Below, piece after piece: positions 44,911 to 54,185 of a stretch of DNA of 64,000 bases. The stretch is from assembly GCF_900187115.1 (NCBI RefSeq), contig NZ_LT906455.1, positions 1,426,001 to 1,490,000 on the forward strand, read 5' to 3'. A program made the translations under genes and the position numbers. This DNA is from Aliarcobacter butzleri. Lineage in GTDB: Bacteria; Campylobacterota; Campylobacteria; Campylobacterales; Arcobacteraceae. Below the pieces are notes generated by a model that was given only the letters and a program-made list of their open reading frames with translations, ran no database searches and had not been told where the DNA came from. Each line of letters starts with the position of its first letter. The first letter of the stretch is position 1.

Positions 44911-46080
44911 ATGAACAGTAAAATATCAGCTATTCCTCCAATAATTGCTGGGTTAATCTCAGTTATTGTTAATTACGGTGGAACTTTTATTTTAATATTT
45001 CAAGCAGCACAAATGGCAGGTCTTAGTCCTGAACAAACTGCTTCTTGGGTTTGGTCTATTTCTATTGGTGTTGGAATTACTGGAATAATGTTAAGTTGGT
45101 ACACAAAAGAACCAATAATTACAGCTTGGAGTACACCTGCTGCTGCATTTTTAATAACTGCTCTTGTAACAGTTTCATATTCTGAAGCAATTGGAGCGTA
45201 TATACTTTCTGCAGTTGCATTTGTCATTCTAGGACTTACTGGTTATTTTGAAAAATTAATTCGTTTAATCCCTTCAGGAATTGCTTCTGGATTATTGGCT
45301 GGAATATTGTTACAATTTGGTATTTCTGCTTTTTTAAATATGACAATTAACCCTATTTTAGCAATTTCACTATTTTTTATATATCTTATTACAAAGAGGT
45401 TTTCTCCAAGATATGCTATTGTTAGTGTTTTAATATTTGGATTTATTTTTTTATTACTACAATCACAAATTGATTTTTCTACTATTGAACTAAAACTAGC
45501 TTATCCTATATTTACAGAACCTACTTTTTCACTCAATGCAATACTTAGTGTTGCTCTACCACTATTTTTGATTACTTTAACAGGACAATATATGCCAGGA
45601 TTGCTAATACTTAAAAACGATGGTTTCAAAACTGGTGCTAAACCTATTTTAGCAATTACTGGATTGGGTTCAATTTTAATGGCACCTTTTGGTTCACATG
45701 CTTTCAATTTATCGGCTATAACTTCTGCAATTTGTACTGGTAAAGAATCTCATGAAGATCCATCAAAAAGATGGATTGCTGGTGTTGCAGCAGGAATATT
45801 TTATATTTTGGTTGGTGTTTTTGGAGTTACACTTGCAGCTTTATTTGCTGCTTTTCCTGCTGTATTTATTAGTACTCTTGCTGGACTTGCACTATTAAGT
45901 ACTATTGCAGGAAGCCTTGCAAATGCAATGAATGATGTTGACACTAGAGAAGCCGCTATTATTACTTTTATAGCAACAGCAGCAAATATAAATTTATTTG
46001 GAATTGGTGGAGCATTTTGGGGTCTTGTTTTAGGTTTACTTTCTTATTTTATTTTAAATAAGAAGTTTAAAAAAGATTAA
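44911..46080 (+). CDS. benE: BenE-family (benzoate:H+ symporter type) membrane transporter
   Basis: This 389-residue protein has about twelve hydrophobic segments. The BenE family region is recognisable (IIAGLISVIVNYGGTFILIF, WSTPAAAFLITAL). Family members import benzoate with protons, but no aromatic-degradation genes are nearby, so the substrate here is open. It is a single gene followed by a convergent argD. Its promoter belongs to the four-copy set in this window. Confidence 0.85.
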   Translation: MNSKISAIPPIIAGLISVIVNYGGTFILIFQAAQMAGLSPEQTASWVWSISIGVGITGIMLSWYTKEPIITAWSTPAAAFLITALVTVSYSEAIGAYILSAVAFVILGLTGYFEKLIRLIPSGIASGLLAGILLQFGISAFLNMTINPILAISLFFIYLITKRFSPRYAIVSVLIFGFIFLLLQSQIDFSTIELKLAYPIFTEPTFSLNAILSVALPLFLITLTGQYMPGLLILKNDGFKTGAKPILAITGLGSILMAPFGSHAFNLSAITSAICTGKESHEDPSKRWIAGVAAGIFYILVGVFGVTLAALFAAFPAVFISTLAGLALLSTIAGSLANAMNDVDTREAAIITFIATAANINLFGIGGAFWGLVLGLLSYFILNKKFKKD

Positions 46081-46084
46081 AGAT

Positions 46085-46115
46085 TTTTATTCCCAAGTTT
46101 ATCTTGGGAATAAAA
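46085..46115. terminator. Hairpin between benE and argD
   Basis: This is a 13-bp perfect stem, TTTTATTCCCAAG / CTTGGGAATAAAA, with loop TTTAT, between convergent genes. The stem ends in A rather than T on both strands, so it lacks the classic U-tail, but its position suggests termination or 3'-end protection. Confidence 0.5.
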
Positions 46116-46121
46116 TATCTC

Positions 46122-47294
46122 TTATTTATTAATAAATTCTATAAGAACTTCTTCAAATCTTTTAAAACCTTCTTTTATCTCTTTTTTTGAAATAATTATT
46201 GGTGGTAAAAATCTGATGATATTTTTTCCTGATTTTAAAACTAAAACACCATTTTTAAGTGCAAGATTTACTATATTACTTAAATCATTTTCATTTTTTA
46301 AAACAAGACCTTGCATAAATCCCCAACCATTTTTTTGTAAAAAGATATTTGGATATTTATCTGTAAAATATTGTAAACAACTGTTAAAATATTTTATATT
46401 TTCGCTAAGTTTTCCACTATTTGAATATTTTTCTAAAATCTTTAGAACTTTATTACAAACTGTTGTTGAAAGATGATTCCCACCAAAAGTTGAACCGTGA
46501 TCACCAAAAGTAAAAATATCTTTCAAACTTGTCATCATAACACCTATTGGAATACCACTTGCTAAGCCTTTTGCTAAAGTTACAATATCAGGTTTTATTC
46601 CAAAATATTGAGAAATCAGAAAATTCCCACTTCTATAAACTCCTGTTTGAACTTCATCTATTATCAAAAGTAACTTCTTCTCTTTTAAAATTCTTTCAAG
46701 TCTTTGTACTTGAAAAATATCTTGCATAAAAATACCACCCTCACCTTGAATCAACTCTAACATAACACCAACTGTTGTATCATCAATCATTGAAATAGCT
46801 TCATTTATATCATTTGCATAAACAAATCCATCGGGATATGGAGCAAAATACTTATGTTTATCTTCTTGTGCTGTTGCTTTTAAAGTTGCTATTGTTCTTC
46901 CATGAAAAGAGTTTTTTATAGTAATAATCTTATATTTAGGTGTTTTAAATGTCACATTTCCATATTTTCTAGCAAGTTTTATAGCAGTTTCATTTGCTTC
47001 TGCTCCACTATTACAAAAAAAACATTGCATATCATAAGTACTTAATTCTACTATTTTTTTTGCACACTCTTCTTGCGGTTTTATTCGATATATATTTGAA
47101 GTATGCAAAACTTTTTTTGCTTGTTTTTCTATTGTTTTTACTACTTTTTTATTTGCATAACCTAAACTATTTACTCCAACTCCTGAAGCAAAATCTATAT
47201 AATCTTTTTTATTCTCATCAAATAATACAGATTTTTTACCTTTTATAAATGCAATATCTAATCGATTATATAAAGGTAATATATATTTATTCAT
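46122..47294 (-). CDS. argD: Acetylornithine/N-succinyldiaminopimelate aminotransferase-like protein
   Basis: This is a class III PLP aminotransferase of 390 residues. It shows FCNSGAEANETAIKLARKYG, FHGRTIATLKATAQ, IIDEVQTGVYRSG and the PLP lysine in LAKGLASGIPIG. It fits ArgD, which acts in arginine and possibly lysine synthesis. It starts 12 bp after yiiM and is probably co-transcribed with it from the shared-element promoter. Confidence 0.88.
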   Translation of the reverse strand: MNKYILPLYNRLDIAFIKGKKSVLFDENKKDYIDFASGVGVNSLGYANKKVVKTIEKQAKKVLHTSNIYRIKPQEECAKKIVELSTYDMQCFFCNSGAEANETAIKLARKYGNVTFKTPKYKIITIKNSFHGRTIATLKATAQEDKHKYFAPYPDGFVYANDINEAISMIDDTTVGVMLELIQGEGGIFMQDIFQVQRLERILKEKKLLLIIDEVQTGVYRSGNFLISQYFGIKPDIVTLAKGLASGIPIGVMMTSLKDIFTFGDHGSTFGGNHLSTTVCNKVLKILEKYSNSGKLSENIKYFNSCLQYFTDKYPNIFLQKNGWGFMQGLVLKNENDLSNIVNLALKNGVLVLKSGKNIIRFLPPIIISKKEIKEGFKRFEEVLIEFINK

Positions 47295-47306
47295 AATTTT
47301 CCTTTT

Positions 47307-48008
47307 TTATGTATGATAAAAGCTAAATTGATTATCTTCATCTCCTAACTCATATCTTTTTGTTAAAGAGTTTTTAAATTGATGCCCCAAATCTTCACAA
47401 GCTAATGCTTCTTTTGTGAGATTTATATCAATTTTTGGCTCAACAATAATTTGATTTAATTTTTCAATAGTTAAATTAGGGTTTGTCCTCTCCTCTAAAA
47501 TAACCTCATCATTTTGTGAAATTTGTCCCTCTTTTAAAACTTTTGCATAAAATCCAGTCAAACCTGTTTCAAAAATAAATTTCGTCATATTGTTTTTTAA
47601 AGTATTTGCACTAAGTTTCCAACAAGGTTGCCTTGGTTGTGTTATTTGTACTTTTGCTTGACCAATTTTTAAGATATCTCCAACACAAATATCTTTTTCA
47701 CAAATCTTATCAAGTATTAAGTTTTCTCCAAAAAACGCCATATTTGTCATATCAAAACTATTATCAAAAGAAGAACTTATTTTTTCATAAGTTATACTTG
47801 AAAATAAAAATAACGCTTTATTAACTCCACCATGATGGACTAAATCTGCTTGAAAATCATCAGCAAATCCAGTTTTTGTTAAATAAGCTTTTGAAACTGG
47901 ATATTTTTTGATACCTGAAATTAACTCTTGCCTTTTTTGGTTTTCAAGTTTTGTTACAGTTACATTTCCAACTTTTACATATAATACATTTGATATTCTT
48001 GTAGCCAT
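47307..48008 (-). CDS. MOSC-domain protein, YiiM-like
   Basis: This 233-residue protein has a MOSC domain (~10-165) with QADLVHHGGVNKALF, FGENL and the conserved Cys in QPRQPCWKLS, followed by a 3-alpha-type C-terminal region (~175-220). MOSC proteins bind a molybdenum cofactor sulfide. E. coli YiiM reduces N-hydroxylated base analogues such as 6-N-hydroxylaminopurine. The gene heads a two-gene operon with argD. Confidence 0.85.
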   Translation of the reverse strand: MATRISNVLYVKVGNVTVTKLENQKRQELISGIKKYPVSKAYLTKTGFADDFQADLVHHGGVNKALFLFSSITYEKISSSFDNSFDMTNMAFFGENLILDKICEKDICVGDILKIGQAKVQITQPRQPCWKLSANTLKNNMTKFIFETGLTGFYAKVLKEGQISQNDEVILEERTNPNLTIEKLNQIIVEPKIDINLTKEALACEDLGHQFKNSLTKRYELGDEDNQFSFYHT

Positions 48009-48036
48009 TTTCTATACTCCAATTTTATATATTAAA

Positions 48037-48081
48037 AGTATAGAAAAATGAAAGAGTTTTTACAATCTGTTAATTGCTAAT
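48037..48081 (-). promoter_or_regulatory. Shared-element promoter of yiiM-argD
   Basis: On the minus strand ATTAGCAAT (48081-48073), TAACA, GATTGT (48067-48062) overlaps the -35 TTGTAA. After 17 bp comes TATACT (48042-48037). The start codon is 29 bp downstream with GGAG. It is nearly identical to the benE promoter over 24 bases. Confidence 0.78.
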
Positions 48082-48088
48082 TTTAAAG

Positions 48089-48964
48089 TTAAAGTGCAGA
48101 TGCCATATTTAAATAATGGTGTGCCATATAAGAACTTCTTGCATATGGACTTGCTTTTACAAATTCAAAACCTAAATCATAAGCTAGTTTTTCATATCTT
48201 GCAAATTGTTCAGGTTTTACAAACTCTATAACTTTTTCATAATCTCCACTAGGAGCAAGATATTGACCAATACTTAAAAACTTACAACCAACAGCCAATA
48301 AATCTTTAAATACTTGTACCATTTCTTCTTCTGTTTCACCAAGTCCTACCATTAAAGCACTTTTTGTTTTAACTTTATCACCACCAAGCTCTTTTAATCT
48401 TTTTAAAACTTCTAAAGACCTTTCATAAGTTCCATTTCTTCTAATTCTATATAAACTTGGAACTGTTTCTACATTATGTCCTATGATTGTAGCTCCTGAA
48501 GCTATAACTCTTTTAAGACTCTCAACTTTACCTTTAAAATCAGGAATTAATATCTCAACTTTTGTTTGAGGAGATTTTTCTAAAATATCTTGCGTTACTC
48601 TAAAAAACTGTTCTGCTCCACCATCAGGTAAGTCATCCCTTGCTGGACTTGTAATAACTACAAATTTAAGTCCAAGTTTTAAAACAGAAGTTGTAACTTT
48701 TTGAATTTCACTTAAATCAACTTCTGTTGGTTTTCCTGTTGTTACATTACAATATGTACACCTTCTTGTACAGATATTTCCTAAAATCAAAAATGTTGCA
48801 TTTTTATTTGCAAAACACTCACTTATATTTGGACATTTTGCCTCTTGACAAATAGTATGAAGTCCACCTACATCTTTTAATAAATTTTCCATCTCTACTT
48901 GTGTATGTGGAGTTAGTTTTTTTCTTAACCATTCTGGTTTTTTAAATGTTATCTCTTTAGTCAT
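48089..48964 (-). CDS. lipA: Lipoyl synthase
   Basis: This is a radical SAM enzyme of 291 residues that inserts two sulfur atoms into octanoyl groups on lipoyl domains. The auxiliary cluster motif is CQEAKCPNISEC, the radical SAM motif is CTRRCTYC, and the C-terminal Ser cluster ligand motif is RSSY. It is 11 bp downstream of the lipoate-ligase-type gene and opposite to the PDH operon, whose E2 has two lipoyl domains. Confidence 0.95.
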   Translation of the reverse strand: MTKEITFKKPEWLRKKLTPHTQVEMENLLKDVGGLHTICQEAKCPNISECFANKNATFLILGNICTRRCTYCNVTTGKPTEVDLSEIQKVTTSVLKLGLKFVVITSPARDDLPDGGAEQFFRVTQDILEKSPQTKVEILIPDFKGKVESLKRVIASGATIIGHNVETVPSLYRIRRNGTYERSLEVLKRLKELGGDKVKTKSALMVGLGETEEEMVQVFKDLLAVGCKFLSIGQYLAPSGDYEKVIEFVKPEQFARYEKLAYDLGFEFVKASPYARSSYMAHHYLNMASAL

Positions 48965-48975
48965 TTTTATACCTT

Positions 48976-49680
48976 TTATAATTCATTATATATATTTAAT
49001 TCATTTTCATTTAATTGTGATTCTAAAAGTTGTGCATTAAAAGTTTTCTCAAATGCCTCTTTTAGTTTATTTATTGCTTCATCAAAATCTAAATTTATAG
49101 AAAAATCTTCTAAACTAGCACCATATTTTTCATCATTTTTTATACTTTTTATTGGAATTGAACCATGTTGGAAAATCACATTTTTTGCCCTTTTTTGTGC
49201 ATTCCCACCAATTTTTCTTCCGTTTACTATTATATCATAAGCTTCAAACCCTACTTGACAAAATGGACTTTTACTCAAAACTATACTTTCAATATCTTTT
49301 GCAAAAGAAGCTTTTAGTCCCAAATTACTATAAAATTCAAGTATAAATGAACAGATTAACTCATAAGTTTCTTTTACACTTCTATTATCTATAAAACTTG
49401 AAGGAAGTATTAAAGAGTATGAAATATCATGTCCATGAAATAAAACTCCACCACCAGTAATTCTTTTTGAAAAATTGTTTTTATACTCTTTTAATAGATT
49501 TCCATAATCACTTGGATTCTGACCTGCACCAAAAGTAACACTTTTTTGCCACGAATAAAGCCGTAATATTGGTAAACTTCCATTTTCAAAAGCTTTAAAT
49601 AACGCTTTATCTATATTAGTGTTATCGTTTGAGCTAAGATTCTGTGATATAATCAATCTGAATTTATTGTTGAAAATCAT
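48976..49680 (-). CDS. Lipoate-protein ligase A-family protein
   Basis: This is a biotin/lipoate A/B protein ligase-fold protein of 234 residues. The conserved stretches are RRITGGGVLFHGHDISYSL (shortened by one residue in the genome: KRITGGG) and the Lys in NGRKIGGNAQKR. It could be a lipoate ligase (LplA) or an octanoyltransferase of the LipM type; adjacency to lipA favours a role in the endogenous pathway. It is divergent from aceE across a 157-bp AT-rich gap. Confidence 0.85.
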   Translation of the reverse strand: MIFNNKFRLIISQNLSSNDNTNIDKALFKAFENGSLPILRLYSWQKSVTFGAGQNPSDYGNLLKEYKNNFSKRITGGGVLFHGHDISYSLILPSSFIDNRSVKETYELICSFILEFYSNLGLKASFAKDIESIVLSKSPFCQVGFEAYDIIVNGRKIGGNAQKRAKNVIFQHGSIPIKSIKNDEKYGASLEDFSINLDFDEAINKLKEAFEKTFNAQLLESQLNENELNIYNEL

Positions 49681-49837
49681 TTTGGCCTTAACTTATATTT
49701 TGATTTATATATTTATATAATATTTTTATTTAAGAAATATTTAAAAAAATACCAAACATATAAGTTAATTATAATTTAAAATTAATTAAAATTGTTAAAT
49801 TAATTTTAAGAATTAAGAATTATTTCAAAGGAGATTT

Positions 49838-52510
49838 ATGTCATTGTTAAATTTAGAAGATATTAATCCATTAGAGACTCAAGAATGGATGGAAGCTTTA
49901 GAAGCAATTATTGAAGAAGAAGGAGTTGAAAGAGCTCACTTTTTATTAGAAAAATTAATTGATAAATCAAGAAGAAGTGGCGCACATTTACCATATAGTG
50001 CAACAACAGCTTATATTAATACTATTCCAACTAGCGAAGAGCCTAAAATGCCAGCTGATATGGATTTAGAAAGAAAAATAAGATCAATTATTAGATGGAA
50101 TGCTCAAATTATGGTACAAAGAGCTTCAAACAAACACTTAGAACTTGGTGGTCACATTGCATCATTTCAATCATCTGCAACACTTTATGATGTTGCATTT
50201 AATCATTTTTTTAGAGCACCAAATGAAAAAGACGGTGGAGATTTAATATTCTTCCAAGGACATATTTCTCCAGGTATATATGCAAGAAGTTTTTTAGAAG
50301 GAAGATTTACAGAAGAACAAATGGATAACTTCAGACAAGAAGCTTTTAATGATGGATTATCTTCATACCCTCACCCAAAATTAATGCCTTCTTATTGGCA
50401 ATTCCCAACTGTTTCAATGGGACTTGGACCATTACAAGCAATCTATCAAGCAAGATTTTTAAAATACCTTACAAATAGAGGAATAAAAGATTGTAGTGCA
50501 CAAAAAGTATATTGTTTTATGGGAGATGGTGAGTGTGATGAGCCTGAATCACTTGGAGCTATTGGAATGGCGGCACGTGAAGGTTTAGATAACTTAATCT
50601 TTGTTATAAATTGTAACTTACAAAGACTAGATGGTCCAGTAAGAGGAAATGGAAAAATTATTCAAGAACTTGAAGGTGAATTTAGAGGAGCTGGATGGGA
50701 AGTTCTAAAAGTTATCTGGGGTGGACTATGGGATAGTTTACTTGAAAAAGATACATCTGGAAAACTTCTTGAATTAATGGAGCAAACGGTTGATGGTGAA
50801 TACCAAAACTTTAAACAAAAAGGTGGAGCATATACAAGAGAAAACTTCTTTAATAAATTCCCTGAAACTGCAAAATTAGTTGAAAACTTAAGTGACAACG
50901 ATATTTGGAAATTAAATAGAGGTGGACATGATCCTGTTAAAGTTTATGCTGCATTTAAAAGAGCAACAGAAACTAAAGGAAGACCAACTGTAATCTTAGC
51001 AAAAACTGTAAAAGGTTATGGAATGGGAAGTGCTGCTGAGGGTATGAATATCGCTCACCAAGTAAAAAAAGTAGATGTAAATCATCTAAAAGCATTTAGA
51101 GATAGATTTGATTTACCAATTAGTGACGAAGCAGTTGAATCATATTCATATTATAAACCAGATGAAAACTCACCAGAAGTTAAATATTTAAAAGAAAAAA
51201 GAGCAGCTCTTGGTGGATTTGTACCACAAAGATTAGAGAAATTTACTAATAAATTAGAAATTCCTGCTTTAAGTGATTTTGAAAGTATTCTTGCAGGTAG
51301 TGGTGATAGAGAAATTTCTACAACTATGGCATTTGTAAGAGTTTTAAATGTTTTATTAAAAGATAAAAATATTGGTAAAAATATCGTTCCAATAGTACCT
51401 GATGAAGCTAGAACTTTCGGTATGGAAGGTATGTTTAGACAATTTGGAATTTATTCAAGTGCTGGACAAAAATATATCCCACAAGATAAAGATCAAGTTG
51501 CATTCTATAAAGAAGATATCAAAGGTCAAGTTTTACAAGAAGGAATCAATGAATTAGGAGCTATGAGTTCATGGATGGCAGCAGCTACTTCATACTCAGT
51601 AAATGATTATCCTATGATTCCATTTTATATCTTCTACTCAATGTTTGGATTCCAAAGAACTGGAGACTTATGTTGGGCAGCAGGTGATCAAAAAGCAAGA
51701 GGATTCTTAGTTGGAGGAACAAGTGGTAGAACAACATTAAATGGTGAAGGTTTACAACACGAAGATGGACACTCTCACATTTTAGCAAATACAGTACCAA
51801 ATTGTATTACATATGATCCAACTTATGGTTATGAAGTTGCAGTTATCGTAAAAGATGGTGTTGAAAGAATGTATGGTGAAAAACAAGAAGATGTCTTCTA
51901 CTATATTACTACGTTAAATCAAAACTATGTACAACCAGCAATGCCAGAAGGTGCAGAAGAAGGAATCATCAAAGGTATTTATAAAGTAAAAACTTTTGAA
52001 GCAAAAAATGATTTCAAAGTTAAACTTTTAGGTTCAGGTTCTATCTTCCAAGAAGCAATCAGAGCAGCAGAAATTTTATCAAGCGAATATGATATTAAAA
52101 TAGATATTTATTCAGTTACTTCATACAATGAATTAACAAGAGAAGCACAAGATATTGAAAGAGAAAATCTTTTAAATTTAGATAAAGAAGCAAAAATTCC
52201 TTATATAGAAAAAGTTTTAGGAAGCAATAATGATAATATTGTTATTAGTGCAACAGATTATATGAAATCATATTCTGAACAACTAAGACCTTATGTAAAA
52301 GGAAGTTTCAAAGCTTTAGGAACTGATGGATTTGGAAGAAGTGATAGTAGAGCAAATTTAAGAAAATTCTTTGAAGTTGATACAAACTTTATCGTTTACA
52401 CAACTTTAGCAGAACTTGCAAGAAATGGTAAACTAGATAAAAAAGTTGCTCTTGAAGCTATGAAAAAATATGAAATTGATTCAAATAGAATCAATCCAAG
52501 AAACGCATAA
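49838..52510 (+). CDS. aceE: Pyruvate dehydrogenase E1 component, homodimeric type
   Basis: This is an 890-residue thiamine-diphosphate enzyme that decarboxylates pyruvate and acetylates the lipoyl groups of E2. The TPP motif is GDGECDEPES...NLIFVINCN, the typical GDG...N spacing. HIASFQSSATLYDVAFNHFF is characteristic of AceE. It is the first gene of aceE-aceF-lpdA, with AAGGAG upstream. The 157-bp region before it is AT-rich, with no clear operator. Confidence 0.97.
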   Translation: MSLLNLEDINPLETQEWMEALEAIIEEEGVERAHFLLEKLIDKSRRSGAHLPYSATTAYINTIPTSEEPKMPADMDLERKIRSIIRWNAQIMVQRASNKHLELGGHIASFQSSATLYDVAFNHFFRAPNEKDGGDLIFFQGHISPGIYARSFLEGRFTEEQMDNFRQEAFNDGLSSYPHPKLMPSYWQFPTVSMGLGPLQAIYQARFLKYLTNRGIKDCSAQKVYCFMGDGECDEPESLGAIGMAAREGLDNLIFVINCNLQRLDGPVRGNGKIIQELEGEFRGAGWEVLKVIWGGLWDSLLEKDTSGKLLELMEQTVDGEYQNFKQKGGAYTRENFFNKFPETAKLVENLSDNDIWKLNRGGHDPVKVYAAFKRATETKGRPTVILAKTVKGYGMGSAAEGMNIAHQVKKVDVNHLKAFRDRFDLPISDEAVESYSYYKPDENSPEVKYLKEKRAALGGFVPQRLEKFTNKLEIPALSDFESILAGSGDREISTTMAFVRVLNVLLKDKNIGKNIVPIVPDEARTFGMEGMFRQFGIYSSAGQKYIPQDKDQVAFYKEDIKGQVLQEGINELGAMSSWMAAATSYSVNDYPMIPFYIFYSMFGFQRTGDLCWAAGDQKARGFLVGGTSGRTTLNGEGLQHEDGHSHILANTVPNCITYDPTYGYEVAVIVKDGVERMYGEKQEDVFYYITTLNQNYVQPAMPEGAEEGIIKGIYKVKTFEAKNDFKVKLLGSGSIFQEAIRAAEILSSEYDIKIDIYSVTSYNELTREAQDIERENLLNLDKEAKIPYIEKVLGSNNDNIVISATDYMKSYSEQLRPYVKGSFKALGTDGFGRSDSRANLRKFFEVDTNFIVYTTLAELARNGKLDKKVALEAMKKYEIDSNRINPRNA

Positions 52511-52520
52511 GGAGTAAAAA

Positions 52521-54176
52521 ATGGCAAAAGTTTATGATATTTTTATTCCTGATTTAGGTGCTGATAAAGATGTTGACTTAATCGATATTATGGTTAAAGT
52601 TGGAGATAAAGTAGAAGTTGAAGATGGACTTATAACTTTAGAAACAGAAAAAGCTTCTATGGATGTTCCTACAACTCATGCTGGAATTATCAAAGAAATT
52701 TTAGTAAAAGTTGGTGACAAAGCAAATAGTGGTGATTTAATCGCTAGAGTTGAAGCACAAGATGACTCAAGTGCTGATGAACCAAAAGTTGAAGTTGCAA
52801 CACCTGCAAAAGTTGAAGAACCAAAAGAAGAAGTTGTTGCTGTTCAAACTCCAACACAATTTGTAAAAGAACAAACTATAAAATCTGTTGTTGAAGAAGT
52901 AAGAGTACCTGATTTAGGAGCAGAAAAAGATGTTGATTTAATCGATGTTATGATTCATGTTGGTGATGTTATAGTAAAAGACTATAGTATTATCACACTT
53001 GAAACAGAAAAAGCTTCTATGGATGTTCCTGCACCATTTGGTGGAGAAGTTATTGAAATTTTTGTAGAAAAAGGACAAAAAATCAATAGTGGAGATTTAA
53101 TAGCAAAAGTTATAAAAAGTGTTGTTATTGAAGATAAAGTTCCAACTCCTACATTTGCTGCAAATACAACTCCTACAAAAGTAGAAAAAGTAGCAAGTTC
53201 TACTCCTACAATCCAAGAAGTAGCAGCTATTAGCATTGAAAAAGAAGATAGTAAAGTTTTATCTAAAAAAGCTACTAAAGTTTATGCTTCACCAAGTGTA
53301 AGAAAAATAGCAAGAGAATTTGGTGTTGATTTAGGATTTGTAAAAGGAAGTGGTGAAAAAGGAAGAATCTTAAAAGATGATATTAAAGCTTATGTAAAAG
53401 AGCAGTTAAATAAACCTGCTACTGCTTCAAATATTGGTTTTGGATTTAACTTACCTGAATCAAAAGAGATAGACTTTTCTGTATTTGGTAACGTTGAAAG
53501 AGTTGAACTAAGTCGTGTTCAAAAAGTTTCTGGACCATTTTTACATAAAAACTATTTATCTATGCCTCACGTTACACAATTTGATGAAGCTGATATTACA
53601 GAACTTGAAGAGTTTAGAAAAGCACAAAATAATATCGCTAAAGATTTCAAACTATCTCCTTTAGTATTTATTATAAAAGCTGTTCAAAAAGCTTTACAAA
53701 TTCATCCAAAATTCAACTCAAGTTTAAGTAGTGATGGACAAGAGTTAATTATGAAAAAATACTTTAATATTGGAGTTGCTGTTGATACACCAAATGGTTT
53801 ATTAGTTCCAGTAATTAAAGATGTTGATAAAAAAGGTTTCAAAGATATTGCTATTGAATTAGCTGAACTTTCAAAAAAAGCAAGAGATGGAAAATTAACA
53901 AGTGCAGATATGAGTGGTGGATGCTTCACTATTTCAAGCCTTGGTGGAATTGGTGGAACATACTTCACGCCAATTATAAATGCTCCAGAAGTTGCAATTT
54001 TAGGTGTTTCAAAATCTTCTATTAAACCTGTATTTGATGGTAAAGAATTTAAGCCAAAATTAATTTTACCTCTAAGTTTATCTTATGATCACAAAGTAAT
54101 TGATGGTGCAGATGGTGCTAGATTTACTACTACTTTATCACAACTTTTAAGTGATATTAGATTACTAAGCTTATAA
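52521..54176 (+). CDS. aceF: Pyruvate dehydrogenase E2 (dihydrolipoamide acetyltransferase) with two lipoyl domains
   Basis: This 551-residue protein has two lipoyl domains, each with ETEKASMDVP (modified Lys44 and a second near residue 167). Pro/Ala/Glu-rich linkers follow, then a peripheral subunit-binding domain (~255-290, ASPSVRKIAREFGVDL) and a catalytic domain ending with SLSYDHKVIDGADGARF. It forms the core of the PDH complex. The two lipoyl domains are near-duplicates, down to DLGA(D/E)KDVDLID. Confidence 0.96.
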   Translation: MAKVYDIFIPDLGADKDVDLIDIMVKVGDKVEVEDGLITLETEKASMDVPTTHAGIIKEILVKVGDKANSGDLIARVEAQDDSSADEPKVEVATPAKVEEPKEEVVAVQTPTQFVKEQTIKSVVEEVRVPDLGAEKDVDLIDVMIHVGDVIVKDYSIITLETEKASMDVPAPFGGEVIEIFVEKGQKINSGDLIAKVIKSVVIEDKVPTPTFAANTTPTKVEKVASSTPTIQEVAAISIEKEDSKVLSKKATKVYASPSVRKIAREFGVDLGFVKGSGEKGRILKDDIKAYVKEQLNKPATASNIGFGFNLPESKEIDFSVFGNVERVELSRVQKVSGPFLHKNYLSMPHVTQFDEADITELEEFRKAQNNIAKDFKLSPLVFIIKAVQKALQIHPKFNSSLSSDGQELIMKKYFNIGVAVDTPNGLLVPVIKDVDKKGFKDIAIELAELSKKARDGKLTSADMSGGCFTISSLGGIGGTYFTPIINAPEVAILGVSKSSIKPVFDGKEFKPKLILPLSLSYDHKVIDGADGARFTTTLSQLLSDIRLLSL

Positions 54177-54185
54177 GGAGTTATT

